Shown here: in pieces, positions 39,553 to 49,022 of the stretch | Position numbering within the stretch: the stretch's first letter is position 1 | Layout of the letters: each line of letters opens with the position of its first letter | Assembly (NCBI RefSeq): GCF_009708175.1 | Contig: NZ_WMBB01000004.1 | Coordinates: forward strand, 1 to 64,000 | Source of the DNA: Nocardia aurantiaca | Lineage (GTDB): Bacteria > Actinomycetota > Actinomycetes > Mycobacteriales > Mycobacteriaceae | Length of the DNA stretch: 64,000 nt | Direction of reading: 5' to 3' | Translations under genes and position numbers: made by a program | The notes under the pieces: model-generated | What the model saw: only the letters and a program-made list of their open reading frames with translations | Databases searched by the model: none | What the model was told of the DNA's origin: nothing

Positions 39553-40382
39553 CCACGGTCGACGCCGCGCCCACCGGCTGGCTCACCAACGTCCGCGCCG
39601 CCCCCGCCACCCTCACACAGTGGTGGGTGCTCACGGTGCGGCTCATCGTGCCCTCGGTCAGGACCGGCGAGATCATCACCGCCATCCTGGCGCCCATCAC
39701 CTTCGCCGCCAGCTTCTACATCCCGCTCAACCGCGTGATGTCCTTCGCCGGACTCGGATTCAGCAGCTACGGGCAGTTCATGGCGCCCATCGTCATCCTG
39801 CAGGCGTCCGCGTTCACGGCCGTCTCGGCCGCCTTCCGCGCCGCCACCGACGCCGTCTCCGGACTCGACCGGCGCTTCGACGCCATGCCCATGCATCCGC
39901 TGGTGCCCGCCGCGGCGCGCATGTCCTCCAATGTGTTCCGGCTGCTCATCGGGCTCGTCGCGGCCGTGGTCAGCACCCATGTGATCGGGTTCCGCTTCGT
40001 CGACGGTACCGCGCACACCCTCGGATTCCTGGCCTTGGGCCTGCTCATCGGCATCTCGTTCTGCCTCGGCGCCGACGCCATCGGCACCTTCACGCGCAGC
40101 CCCGAGGCCACCACCCAGATGCTGGTGCTGCCGCCCCTCATCCTCGGCATGCTCTCCACCGGCCTCGCCCCCGCCCACCAATTCCCGCGCTGGGTGCAGC
40201 CCTTCGTGCGCAATCAGCCCGTCTCCCAGTTCGCGGAGGTGCTGCGCGCGCTCGGCGGCGACACCTTCGGCAAGGTCCACCCGGTGACCTGGTCGCTCGT
40301 GATGCCATCGCTGCTGTGGATCGCGGGCAGCATGGCGTTGTCCTGCTTCTCCATCGCCCGGCAGAACCTGAAGAGGTCGTGA
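39549..40382 (+). CDS. DrrB-type ABC exporter permease 1
   Basis: A 277-residue ABC-2-type membrane protein with about six hydrophobic segments and the DrrB-like C-terminal FVRNQPVSQFAEVLRAL, followed by a last membrane helix. MHPLVPAAARMSSNVFRLLIG is the expected central region. ATGA overlap with the ATPase gene at 39549 and TGATG overlap with the next permease show tight coupling. It is expected to form a heterodimer with the next protein. Confidence 0.9.
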   Translation: MTTVDAAPTGWLTNVRAAPATLTQWWVLTVRLIVPSVRTGEIITAILAPITFAASFYIPLNRVMSFAGLGFSSYGQFMAPIVILQASAFTAVSAAFRAATDAVSGLDRRFDAMPMHPLVPAAARMSSNVFRLLIGLVAAVVSTHVIGFRFVDGTAHTLGFLALGLLIGISFCLGADAIGTFTRSPEATTQMLVLPPLILGMLSTGLAPAHQFPRWVQPFVRNQPVSQFAEVLRALGGDTFGKVHPVTWSLVMPSLLWIAGSMALSCFSIARQNLKRS

Positions 40383-41203
40383 TGGCCACCCTCGATCGCC
40401 CCGACATCGCCGACATGCTCGACTATCGCGAAAGCTCGGCCCCGGCGCTGCTGCGGCACACCTGGATTCAGACCCAGCGGCTGCTGCTGCGCTGGGTGCG
40501 CGACCCCGTCACGCTCCTCGAAACCCTGATCGTGCCGTGCCTGCTGCTGCTCATGCTCGACATCGTGGTGGGCTCGCAGATCCAGAAGTTCTCCGGCACC
40601 AGCGCGCTCTACGGATCCGCGCCCATGGTGACACTGGTCGGCGCACTGTCGGGGACCGTGGCCAGCGGCGTCATGCTCGGGCGGGAAAGGGAGGCGGGCA
40701 TCCTGTCCCGCTTCTGGGTGCTGCCGGTGCACCGCGCCTCGGGGCTCGCGGCGCGCATCCTCGCCGAGGGCTGCCGCATCTTCGCGGGGACGGTCGTCAT
40801 CATCCTGTTCGGCATGGCCCTCGGCTTCCGCTTCCGGCAGGGACCGCTGCAAACGTTCGCCTTCCTGTGGATTCCGGTGCTTTTCGGACTGGCATTCGCG
40901 ACCATGGTCACCGCCATCGCCGTGTTCACCGCCAAATCCACGCTGGTCGAGGCCGTCGCACTGCTGTCATCGCTGCTCATGTTCTTCAGCACCGGATTCG
41001 TGCCAATTGGGGCCTACCCCACGTGGATTCAGCCGGTGGTGCGGAATCAGCCCATGTCGGTGGCCGTCGACACCATGCGTGCGCTGGCCAACGGCGGACC
41101 GGTGGCGAGCCCGCTGGTACAGACCCTCGCCTGGTTGGTCGGCCTGATCATCGTGTTCGCGGTCCCCGCCGCCTGGGGGTACCGCCGGGCCAGCCGCCGC
41201 TGA
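40382..41203 (+). CDS. DrrB/DrrC-type ABC exporter permease 2
   Basis: A 273-residue ABC-2-type permease. Features are an N-terminal RHTWIQTQRLLLRWVRDPVTLLETL, the GREREAGILSRFWVLPVHRASGLAARI central loop and VVRNQPMSVAVDTMRAL before the last membrane span; it is clearly a paralogue of the preceding permease. The start is ATG 40382, sharing a base with the previous stop; an overlapping GTG at 40379 is in another frame. It is the final gene of the coupled NRPS-exporter set. Confidence 0.9.
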   Translation: MATLDRPDIADMLDYRESSAPALLRHTWIQTQRLLLRWVRDPVTLLETLIVPCLLLLMLDIVVGSQIQKFSGTSALYGSAPMVTLVGALSGTVASGVMLGREREAGILSRFWVLPVHRASGLAARILAEGCRIFAGTVVIILFGMALGFRFRQGPLQTFAFLWIPVLFGLAFATMVTAIAVFTAKSTLVEAVALLSSLLMFFSTGFVPIGAYPTWIQPVVRNQPMSVAVDTMRALANGGPVASPLVQTLAWLVGLIIVFAVPAAWGYRRASRR

Positions 41204-41289
41204 GAGATCAATCCCCCTTTCCGTGAATGTCGGCGCGCGGGAGGACCGACCTCCCGCCACCGCGCGCAAGGCGGATTAAGCTGTCCGCC

Positions 41290-41790
41290 GTGCTCGAACC
41301 CCAAACCGCCGTCGCGCCCCACCCCGATATCGCCCATCTCGCCCCGCTGCTGGGCACCTGGCGCGGTCGTGGCCACGGCGAATACCCGACCATCGAACCG
41401 TTCGAATACCTGGAGGAAGTGCACTTCGGCCACGTCGGCCGCCCCTTCCTCACCTACCGGCAGCGCACCCGCGCCGCCGACGGCAGCCGGCCCATGCACA
41501 GCGAGACCGGATACCTGCGGGCCGTCGGCCCCGATCGCATCGAGCTGATCCTGGCCCATCCCACCGGCATCACCGAGATCTGCGAGGGGAGCCTGGTCCA
41601 CGAAAACGGCGAACTGCGCATGGAACTCGCCTCCACCTCGATCGGGTTGAGCAGCACCGCCAAATCGGTGACCGCACTCGGCCGCACCATCACCGTCGCG
41701 GGCGACACCCTCGAGTACTCACTGCGCATGGCGGCGGTCGAGCAACCGCTGGCCCACCACCTCGCGGCGACCCTGCAGCGCGAAAACTGA
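41290..41790 (+). CDS. Nitrobindin-like heme-binding beta-barrel protein (peroxynitrite isomerase family)
   Basis: A 166-residue protein with the nitrobindin signature: HLAPLLGTWRGRGHGEYPTI near the N-terminus, FEYLEEVHFGHVGRPFL, the TGYLRAVGPDRIELILAHPTGITEICEG block and a C-terminal SLRMAAVEQPLAHHLAATL segment with His residues able to bind heme. Relatives bind ferric heme and convert peroxynitrite to nitrate. I chose GTG 41290 because family members begin close to the HPD motif; ATG 41227 in the same frame would add 21 basic residues. It follows the exporter genes by 86 bases but is not obviously part of the operon. Confidence 0.85.
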   Translation: MLEPQTAVAPHPDIAHLAPLLGTWRGRGHGEYPTIEPFEYLEEVHFGHVGRPFLTYRQRTRAADGSRPMHSETGYLRAVGPDRIELILAHPTGITEICEGSLVHENGELRMELASTSIGLSSTAKSVTALGRTITVAGDTLEYSLRMAAVEQPLAHHLAATLQREN

Positions 41791-42001
41791 AGGTGAACTT
41801 CTAGTTCCAACTCTGCCCATGAACTGCCGATCTCCTGTCGAAGCGGAGTGCGGCAGCACATTTGCGGGGTTGCCTCGGCATAAGTGACCGATTACCGTTT
41901 CTCGCATTGGCTAATAGTCAGCCAACTCTCAATGAGCACCGGGCCACCGAAACAGACCGTTGAGGTCTCCCACACTCGTCCCCAAAGCAAGGGAGAGGGA
42001 T

Positions 42002-42202
42002 ATGAAGCGCTCGGCCCTTTTGCTGATCACCACCGCCGGCATGATCCTCGCCGGGGCGGGCGTCACCGAGATCATCGGCGACCCGTCCGACGATGGACCT
42101 CCCGCGAAAGCCCTCGCCGATCAACGTTACGTGACCGACACCGTCGGCGGCCTCTATCCCTCCGCCTGCACGCGGTTCGACAGTTTCGCCGGTGAACGCT
42201 GA
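42002..42202 (+). CDS. Small exported protein, 66 residues
   Basis: A short gene with a strong AAGGGAGAGGG ribosome-binding site just before ATG 42002. The N-terminus MKRSALLLITTAGMILAGAGV is a signal peptide or membrane anchor; the remaining 40 residues have no recognisable motif except a lone Cys. No family known to me. The 170 bases upstream hold no other gene. Confidence 0.6.
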   Translation: MKRSALLLITTAGMILAGAGVTEIIGDPSDDGPPAKALADQRYVTDTVGGLYPSACTRFDSFAGER

Positions 42203-42229
42203 CCCTCGGTAGCCCGGAGGCGGATTCGC

Positions 42230-44017
42230 TCAGTAGCCAGGAGGCAAGGCCGCGAGCATGTCCCGCGTCACCGCCACCGCGTTGTCCGAACTGCCGCCGC
42301 GCACCAGCAGGGTCGCCCAGGCCAGATCACCGCGGTAGCCGATGAACCACGAGTGCGAACCGCCGTCCACCTCGGCCTCACCGGTCTTCCCATAGACCTC
42401 ACCCTGATCGACGATGCGCTCCGCCGTACCGCCGAGCACCACCTTGCGCATCATCAGCCGCAGACCGTCGATGACGGCGGGCTTCAACTGCGGCCGGTCA
42501 CCGGACACCTGGGTCTGATGGCCCGCGATCAGATACGGCACCGACGTCGCGCCATTGGCGACCGTCGCCGCCACCATCGCCATGCCGAACGGACTGGCCA
42601 GCACCTTGCCCTGACCGATGCCGTCCTCGGCCCGCTGCACCATATTGTCGTCCCGCGGCACCGAACCCGACACCGTCGTCAGGCCCGCCATCGTATAGTC
42701 CGGGCCCAATCCCAGCGCGGCCGCGGCCGTGCGCAGATCCTCCCCGCCCAGTTCCGAGGCGAGCTTGGCGAAAGAGGTGTTGCAGGAACGCTCGTAGGCC
42801 GTGGCCATGGCCACGCTGCCGACGCTGAAGAGGTCGTAGTTGGGAATCGTGCGCTCCCCCACCACGATCTGACTGGGGCACGGCACGATGGTGTCCGGCG
42901 TGGCGTGGCCGGCGGTCATGGTCGCCGCCGCGGTCACCGTCTTGAAGGTCGAACCCGGCGGGTAGAGGCCGGTCGCCGCCACCGGGCCGGCGGCGTCGGC
43001 CGCCTCGTTCTGGGCGATGGCCAGGATCGCGCCGGTGGAGGGCTGCAGCACCACCATCATGGTCTGCTCGGTGCGGGCGTCCACCGCGCGCTGGGCCGCA
43101 TTCTGGATATTGCGGTCAACGCTGAGCGAGAAGGACGGAGAGGTCTGAGGGTCGACCTCCTCGAGAACGTCGGTGTCGACGCCATTGGCGTTCACGGTCA
43201 CGACACTCCAGCCGGCCTTGCCGTCCACCTCGTCGATCACGGTCTTGCGGACCTGGGTCATGAGGTCCGGGGCGAAGCGGCGATCGGTGGGGACCAGATC
43301 GGATTCTTTGCTGAAGGTGACGCCGGACAGGCCCAGCACTTGCGAATTGACCTCGCCGAACTCCCATTCGGAGAGCAGGGCCGCGGTGTAGGCGCCGTCC
43401 GACTTGCGAGCCGCGCGCAGCAGGGAGTCGGGGGTGATGCGGTCGTCGAAGCGGTGCAGGGCATTCGCGAGAGCCAACGAGACGCCGACGGGGTCGGTCG
43501 ATGTGGACGGTTTGAACATCACCCGGTACAGCGAGCCCGGCACCAGCACGTCGCTGCCCGAACGCTCGTTCACGCGGGCGCGGGGCGCGGGATTCGAACG
43601 CAGTTGCAGTGTCTGGGTATTGCCCAGTTGCGGGTGGATGTCGGCGGAGGACCAGCGCACCTGCCATCGGCCGTCGGTGCGGCCCATCTGCAGCTGGCCC
43701 CTGTAGGTCCAGACGCGATCCTTGGGCAGATGCCATTCGTAGGTGTAGTCGACGATGGCGGTGTCACCGGTGACGCGGGCGGCGCCGGTAGTCGCCACCA
43801 GCTTCTCCGCCTGGAGCTGATCCCATGCCGAACCCAGTGCGGCACGGGCCTTTTCGGGCTGGCTGGTGCGATCGGCGGCGGCTTGCACGTCGTGGTCGGC
43901 GAAGTCGGTGACGAAGGCCTCGGCCGCCTGGGCGGGCCCCTGCGGACCCGACGAGCAACCGGCCGCGGCGACGGCGACCGCGGCGGCGACCAGCGTGGTG
44001 AAGACCCGTGTTGACAT
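42230..44017 (-). CDS. Penicillin-binding lipoprotein (MecA-N plus transpeptidase domain)
   Basis: A 595-residue class B PBP-like protein (Rv2864c-type). The signal peptide ends in AAAGCSS, a lipobox. Residues about 25-150 resemble an NTF2-like MecA-N domain; then a dimerisation region and a transpeptidase with Ser356 in STFK, SCN in ERSCNTSF and KTG in YGKTGEAE. It crosslinks peptidoglycan at the outer face of the membrane. The ATG at 44017 is used because the upstream alternative is a TTG outside the signal peptide. It is the first recognisable cell-wall gene after the accessory region. Confidence 0.92.
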   Translation of the reverse strand: MSTRVFTTLVAAAVAVAAAGCSSGPQGPAQAAEAFVTDFADHDVQAAADRTSQPEKARAALGSAWDQLQAEKLVATTGAARVTGDTAIVDYTYEWHLPKDRVWTYRGQLQMGRTDGRWQVRWSSADIHPQLGNTQTLQLRSNPAPRARVNERSGSDVLVPGSLYRVMFKPSTSTDPVGVSLALANALHRFDDRITPDSLLRAARKSDGAYTAALLSEWEFGEVNSQVLGLSGVTFSKESDLVPTDRRFAPDLMTQVRKTVIDEVDGKAGWSVVTVNANGVDTDVLEEVDPQTSPSFSLSVDRNIQNAAQRAVDARTEQTMMVVLQPSTGAILAIAQNEAADAAGPVAATGLYPPGSTFKTVTAAATMTAGHATPDTIVPCPSQIVVGERTIPNYDLFSVGSVAMATAYERSCNTSFAKLASELGGEDLRTAAAALGLGPDYTMAGLTTVSGSVPRDDNMVQRAEDGIGQGKVLASPFGMAMVAATVANGATSVPYLIAGHQTQVSGDRPQLKPAVIDGLRLMMRKVVLGGTAERIVDQGEVYGKTGEAEVDGGSHSWFIGYRGDLAWATLLVRGGSSDNAVAVTRDMLAALPPGY

Positions 44018-44105
44018 CGGGTCAAATCGTAGAGCCAACTACCGGCAAACCGGCGCGACACACTGCACCGGAACGGATTTCACGCTCACATCACAGCAAA
44101 ACCGC

Positions 44106-44969
44106 TCAATCGAGCAGCACGGTCGCGAAGGTGGCGACCTGCCGGAAACCCACCTTGCCGTAGGCGCGGCGCGCAATATTGTTGTAGCAGTTGACATACA
44201 GGCTGGCCGTGCGCCCGGAGGAGACCACCACATTGGCCACGGTCGCGGTGCCCGCGGTGCCGTAGCCCTGGCCGCGTTTATCCGGGTGGACCCATACGCC
44301 CTGAATCTGTCCGGTGCGTCGCGACAACGCGCCGACCTCCGCCTTGAAGGCGACCTCGCCGTCCTCGAATCGCGCCCAGGCCCGACCGGATTCGATGAGC
44401 CCGGATACCCGGCGGCGATAGCTACGCCCGCCGTCGCCCACGCGCGGGTCGACGCCGATCTCCTCGGTGAACATGGCGACCGCGGCCACCAGATACCGGT
44501 CGATCTCCTCGGGCCTGACGCGCCGCACCCGCAAATCCGGCGCAATACTCGCGGGCCGATCCAGCGCGAGTAGCGGCTGATCCTCGCGCACCTCCCGCGG
44601 CGTCCCCCAGTGCTCGACCAGCAACTCCCACAGCGGCAGTGCCAGCTCACGCCGGCCCACCACCGACGAGCACAGCCGAGGGCCCTTGATCGCCCGTTCC
44701 GCGAATGCCTTCAGATCGTCACGGCCACCGCGCAGCGGCACCAGATTCGCGCCGGAGAAGCACAACGACTCCCCCGGCCCACCCCGGCTCCACAGTTCGC
44801 CGTAAGTCCCGCGCGGGTCCAGTCCATACTCCTGCAGGCGCGCGGCCACCATGCAGGTCGCCACCGGATCGGTGTCGAGCACACGCAAAACCTGCGTCAG
44901 ATCACGGTTTGCGAGCTGACGGGCCCCGGACGTCCGGCCACGGCGGGTCGGCTCCAGCACACTCCGCAC
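44106..44969 (-). CDS. GNAT-family acetyltransferase with N-terminal DUF4081-type region
   Basis: A 287-residue protein matching Rv2867c in length and place. Residues about 20-120 form the extra N-terminal domain (VLDTDPVATCMVAARLQEYG), and residues about 150-287 form the GNAT domain with the acetyl-CoA site IQGVWVHPDKRGQGYGTAGT, then SLYVNCYNNIARRAYGKVGF. The GTG at 44969 matches the family N-terminus VRSVLEP; a longer frame to 45107 is rejected. It lies between ispG and the PBP gene, all on the minus strand. Confidence 0.88.
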   Translation of the reverse strand: MRSVLEPTRRGRTSGARQLANRDLTQVLRVLDTDPVATCMVAARLQEYGLDPRGTYGELWSRGGPGESLCFSGANLVPLRGGRDDLKAFAERAIKGPRLCSSVVGRRELALPLWELLVEHWGTPREVREDQPLLALDRPASIAPDLRVRRVRPEEIDRYLVAAVAMFTEEIGVDPRVGDGGRSYRRRVSGLIESGRAWARFEDGEVAFKAEVGALSRRTGQIQGVWVHPDKRGQGYGTAGTATVANVVVSSGRTASLYVNCYNNIARRAYGKVGFRQVATFATVLLD

Positions 44970-45086
44970 GCTGACAGCCTGCCAGAACTTCCCGGCCCGC
45001 GCCGCCCGATTACCCCCAGCCGCCCACCGACCAGGGAAAACACCCCCACCCATAAAGGCCGAACAGTCGGTAGGTGAATAGTGAAA

Positions 45087-45122
45087 GGCCCGGTCACCCG
45101 GCGACATGCCGGGAACCGGGCC
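45087..45122 (-). terminator. Terminator after ispG
   Basis: A long stem: 8 bp (45087-45094 with 45115-45122) plus 6 bp (45097-45102 with 45108-45113), 5-base loop, 15 bases after the ispG stop, followed on the minus strand by TTTCACTATT. Confidence 0.75.
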
Positions 45123-45137
45123 GTGGTCGGGGGCAGG

Positions 45138-46295
45138 TCAACCCGCGGTGACAACCGGCGCGCCGGATCCCGCGGCGTCGCCCATCTCCTCGGCGAGGCG
45201 CATGGCCTCCTCGATGAGGGTTTCGACGATCAGATGCTCGGGGACGGTCTTGATGACCTCGCCCTTGACGAAGATCTGGCCCTTGCCATTACCGGAGGCG
45301 ACACCCAGATCGGCCTCCCGGGCCTCACCGGGACCGTTCACGACACAGCCCATGACGGCCACGCGCAGGGGAACCTCCATGCCCTCGAGGCCCGCGGTGA
45401 CCTCGTTGGCCAGGGTGTAGACATCGACCTGGGCGCGACCGCAGGACGGGCAGGAGACGATCTCCAGCTTGCGCGGGCGCAGATTCAGCGACTGCAGGAT
45501 CTGGGTGCCGACCTTGATCTCCTCGGCGGGCGGGGCCGAGAGCGAGACGCGGATGGTGTCACCGATACCCTCGCTCAGCAGCGCGCCGAAGGCGACGGCC
45601 GACTTGACGGTCCCCTGGAAGGCCGGACCGGCTTCGGTCACACCCAGGTGCAGTGGGTAGTCACACTTCGCGGCGAGTTGGCGGTAGGCCTCGACCATGA
45701 TCACGGGGTCGTTGTGCTTCACCGAGATCTTGATATTGCCGAAGCCGTGCTCCTCGAACAGGCCCGCCTCCCACAGCGCCGATTCCACCAGCGCCTCGGG
45801 GGTGGCCTTGCCGTACTTCTCCAGCATCCGCTTGTCGAGGGACCCGGCATTGACGCCGATGCGGATCGGGATGCCCGCGTCACCGGCGGCCTTGGCGACC
45901 TCCTTGACGCGGCCGTCGAACTCCTTGATGTTGCCCGGGTTCACCCGTACCGCGGCGCAACCCGCGTCGATGGCGGCGAAGATGTAGCGGGGCTGGAAGT
46001 GGATGTCGGCGATCACCGGGATCTGCGACTTGCGGGCGATGGTCGCCAGCGCGTCCGCGTCCTCCTGACGCGGACAGGCCACGCGTACGATGTCGCAGCC
46101 GGACGCGGTCAGCTCCGCGATCTGCTGCAGGGTGGCGTTGACGTCATGGGTCTTGGTGGTGGTCATCGACTGAACCGAGACGGGGAACTCACTCCCCACT
46201 CCGACATTGCCCACCATCAGCTGGCGCGTCTTGCGCCGCGGCGCGAGGACGGCCGCCGGTGCGGCCGGCATCCCCAAAGTGATGGCACTGGTCAC
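45138..46295 (-). CDS. ispG: 4-hydroxy-3-methylbut-2-en-1-yl diphosphate synthase (IspG/GcpE)
   Basis: A 385-residue [4Fe-4S] enzyme of the MEP isoprenoid pathway. The TIM-barrel part has [34 protein letters not shown] and VNPGNIKEF; the iron-sulfur domain has [18 protein letters not shown] and [12 protein letters not shown], supplying the cluster cysteines, and ends near [13 protein letters not shown]. Start GTG 46295 gives the family N-terminus and follows AAAGTAGG; a longer frame to 46388 adds non-homologous residues. It is transcribed away from the endonuclease V gene. Confidence 0.97.
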   Translation of the reverse strand: MTSAITLGMPAAPAAVLAPRRKTRQLMVGNVGVGSEFPVSVQSMTTTKTHDVNATLQQIAELTASGCDIVRVACPRQEDADALATIARKSQIPVIADIHFQPRYIFAAIDAGCAAVRVNPGNIKEFDGRVKEVAKAAGDAGIPIRIGVNAGSLDKRMLEKYGKATPEALVESALWEAGLFEEHGFGNIKISVKHNDPVIMVEAYRQLAAKCDYPLHLGVTEAGPAFQGTVKSAVAFGALLSEGIGDTIRVSLSAPPAEEIKVGTQILQSLNLRPRKLEIVSCPSCGRAQVDVYTLANEVTAGLEGMEVPLRVAVMGCVVNGPGEAREADLGVASGNGKGQIFVKGEVIKTVPEHLIVETLIEEAMRLAEEMGDAAGSGAPVVTAG

Positions 46296-46478
46296 GATCG
46301 GCTGCCTACTTTCGACTAAGTCCTCACCCTTACCGGCTCCGAGCTTACCGAGGCTCGAATACCGGTCGCCCTGTGACGGCGGCGACAACGCTACCCGCGC
46401 CGAGTGCGGGACGCGGAATCGACCCGGGTCTACCGTTCATACTCGTTACCGTCGACGCAGAGGTTTACGCTCCGACGA

Positions 46479-47177
46479 GTGAAGGTAGCGAATCCAGATC
46501 CGTGGCCACGCACCCCGGAAGAGGCGGTGGCACTGCAAGATCGGCTCCGGTCCCGGGTGATCGCCGCCAACCCCCGGCCACCGGAATTCCGGACGGTTGC
46601 GGGGCTCGACTCGGCCTATGACGACGACGGCAATGTGGTGGCAGCCATCGTGGTCCTCGACACCACCACCCTCGAAACCATCGAGACCGCCACCGCCCGA
46701 GGCACCACAGATTTCCCCTACGTCCCCGGCCTCCTCGCCTTCCGAGAACTTCCCACCACCCTCGCCGCCCTCGAAACCCTCACCGCCGCACCAGATCTCT
46801 TCATCTGCGACGCCCAGGGCCTCGCCCACCCCCGCCGGTTCGGCTTCGCCTGCCACCTCGGTCTCCTGACCGGCATCCCCACCTTCGGCGTGGCCAAGAA
46901 CGCCTGGGGCGAGTTCGAGGAGCCCGCCCGCGAACGCGGCGCCTCCTCCGTCATCACCATCGACGGCGACCCCGTAGGCCGCGCCCTGCGCACCCGCACC
47001 GACGTCAAACCGGTATACGTCTCGGTAGGCCACCTCATCGACCTGGAGACCGCCTGCGCCCAGGTCCTTTCCCTCACCCCCGAATACCGCCAGCCCGAAA
47101 CCACCCGCCGCGCCGACCATCTCTGCCGCCAACTCCTCCGCGAAATCGGCGCCGCGGGAACAACTTCACGGAATTGA
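46479..47177 (+). CDS. nfi: Endonuclease V
   Basis: A 232-residue repair nuclease cutting near deoxyinosine. Catalytic features visible are GLDSAYDDDG (first Asp of the active site), FPYVPGLLAFRELP (the conserved YxPGxLxFRE segment), ICDAQGLAHPRRFGFACHLG (second Asp and His) and VAKN for the conserved Lys. Start GTG 46479. It sits between ispG and the HNH fusion gene, converging on the latter with only 14 bases between stops. Confidence 0.93.
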   Translation: MKVANPDPWPRTPEEAVALQDRLRSRVIAANPRPPEFRTVAGLDSAYDDDGNVVAAIVVLDTTTLETIETATARGTTDFPYVPGLLAFRELPTTLAALETLTAAPDLFICDAQGLAHPRRFGFACHLGLLTGIPTFGVAKNAWGEFEEPARERGASSVITIDGDPVGRALRTRTDVKPVYVSVGHLIDLETACAQVLSLTPEYRQPETTRRADHLCRQLLREIGAAGTTSRN

Positions 47178-47191
47178 GGTGCGGGACGCCG

Positions 47192-48832
47192 TCATATGCG
47201 TGCGCCCTTGGCCAAATTGCAGCCCCGGCACAGGATCTGGAGATTGTCGACACTGGTCGCGCCACCCCGGCTCCAGGGAATGACGTGGTCGAACTCGAGG
47301 TACTCCTGGGCGCCGCACTCGGCACACTTCCCGGCGTCGCGCTGCCAGACCTGCGCCTTCATATCCTGCGGAATCGAACGGGAATCGCGTTGCCCCGGAG
47401 CGAGCACCAGACGTTTGGCGACACGGAGTGTGCCCTCCAGCACGGCGGCGACATACTCGGCGTCCCGCACCCGGTAGCTACCGCCACCCCGGGCCGTCGT
47501 CGCATCGATCACCACCGTGTCGTACTCGTGCCGAACCGAAACGATCTTGGCCCACGCCAGTTCGCTCCCCGCGCCGGCACCGATGAAACGCAGCTTCCTG
47601 CTACTGCCGATCAAGCGCCCCGAGCTCTGCTTCGGACCGCTGGCCAGGTATCTGATCTGCACCGCGTCGACGTCCACGTGCAGCAGTTCGTCCGCCTCGA
47701 GGTGCAGATCGGGCCGGCTCACCCGGGGTAGGTCCCCGGCCCTCACCTGGGTGAGCGACCGGCCGCGGAGCATCCTTTGCCGCAGACCGTGGATGAGCGA
47801 TCCCGCGGCGGACAGATCGGCGGCGGCGCGCAGCTCGGAGACGGTCCGGTCGAAGTCGTCCAGCTCCTGCTGGTCGATCTGGTTGTCGGCGAAAGCGAAG
47901 GCGACCATCCGCTCCAGGTGAGCGACGGCCAGCGGCCGCAGCGCCTCGCGCCCGGTGTCCTCGCTGACCATATGGAACCGAAGCATCACCCACAGTTCGT
48001 CCCAGCGCGGCCCACGGGGCCCGTCCGCGGTGAGTACCTGCCAGGCCTGGCCGCGCCAGGTCTCCATCAGCTGGTGGACCTCGCGCAGGCACCATTGACA
48101 CGGCGGCGCACCGCCCATTCGACGCACCGCTCTCGGCCGACCGCAGCGGCCGCAGGTCGCGCGATCGTGCGGCGGATGCCGCGGTCGGCGGTCCTCGGTC
48201 CAGGCCGCCCCGTTCCACCACTGCACCTGGCCCGCGTTCTGCGGCGTTACGTACCACCCGGGTGCCATGACGGGTGCGGGCGCCGGGGCAACTGCCGCGG
48301 GAGGCGTTACCGCTGGGATGGGCGGCGGCTGATCGTCGTCCACCGCAACGCCGAACTCCTCGGCGAGCCCACGCAATCCACTCGACCAGCCCTGTCCGAC
48401 CGCACGGAACTTCCAGCCGCCGTCACGGCGATAGAACTCACCGAACACCATGGCCTGCACCGATTCCGGGCTCGACACGCGATAGTCGAACAGCCGACGG
48501 CCGGCGTCCAGAACGCTGACCACCAGCGCGGGAACGTCCTGGAAGGAACCGGCCGCGACGGATCCCGCGATCACGACGCGATCCACCTCGGGTTCGATCT
48601 CGCTCAGGTGCACCGACAGTCCGGCCCGCCCGGCTGTGATCTGTTCCAGCACAACGGCACCGGACGGATGGCGGGGCGCGTTGAAGAAGACGAAATCATC
48701 ATCGGATCGGATCTTCCCCGTCGTGGCCAGTAGCAGAGCATGGGGGTCGACTTCCCGATCGCCATCCCATTCCAACACCAGCGATACCGCCGACGCGACC
48801 ACGAGCGCATTCGCACCACGCGCCAACTCCAC
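47192..48832 (-). CDS. Multidomain TerD - DUF2510 - Zn-ribbon - TerB-like - PH-like - HNH protein
   Basis: A 546-residue protein with an unusual domain chain. Residues 1-167: TerD (starts MELARGANALVVAS; LATTGKIRSDDDFVFFN; FDYRVSSPESVQAMVFGEFYRR). 168-190: Pro/Ala linker. 191-213: DUF2510 (PGWYVTPQNAGQVQWWNGAAWT). 227-248: CxxC...CxxC zinc site (C227, C230, C245, C248). About 275-345: TerB-like helices (FADNQIDQQELDDF). About 376-474: PH/GRAM-like beta domain. 488-546: HNH nuclease with C503xxC506, Asp515-His516, Asn530, C535xxC538. Each of the HNH residues is present. Start GTG 48832 is chosen since TerD proteins begin at this motif; the open frame extends to 48991. Related combinations are used in stress or phage-defence signalling; the actual role is unknown. 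Confidence 0.85.
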   Translation of the reverse strand: MELARGANALVVASAVSLVLEWDGDREVDPHALLLATTGKIRSDDDFVFFNAPRHPSGAVVLEQITAGRAGLSVHLSEIEPEVDRVVIAGSVAAGSFQDVPALVVSVLDAGRRLFDYRVSSPESVQAMVFGEFYRRDGGWKFRAVGQGWSSGLRGLAEEFGVAVDDDQPPPIPAVTPPAAVAPAPAPVMAPGWYVTPQNAGQVQWWNGAAWTEDRRPRHPPHDRATCGRCGRPRAVRRMGGAPPCQWCLREVHQLMETWRGQAWQVLTADGPRGPRWDELWVMLRFHMVSEDTGREALRPLAVAHLERMVAFAFADNQIDQQELDDFDRTVSELRAAADLSAAGSLIHGLRQRMLRGRSLTQVRAGDLPRVSRPDLHLEADELLHVDVDAVQIRYLASGPKQSSGRLIGSSRKLRFIGAGAGSELAWAKIVSVRHEYDTVVIDATTARGGGSYRVRDAEYVAAVLEGTLRVAKRLVLAPGQRDSRSIPQDMKAQVWQRDAGKCAECGAQEYLEFDHVIPWSRGGATSVDNLQILCRGCNLAKGARI

Positions 48833-49022
48833 GACCCAGACCCCGTTCCTTCGTGCGCAGTCGATTCCGAGCCACGCTCTGCGCCAGGAACTTTGGATTC
48901 GCGATCCCACCCGAGCCCAGTTGCGGCCTCGACCGGACACACTACCCAGCCGCACCGACACCATCAGCGGACCGCATCGGTCAACCGACACCGGTTATGT
49001 TGAAAGCCAGCGGCTTTCGGGC

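Noticed and set aside
44970..45107. N-terminal extension of the second GNAT gene to 333 codons
   Set aside because: The extra residues are low-complexity, and the shorter GTG start matches the M. tuberculosis Rv2867c length.
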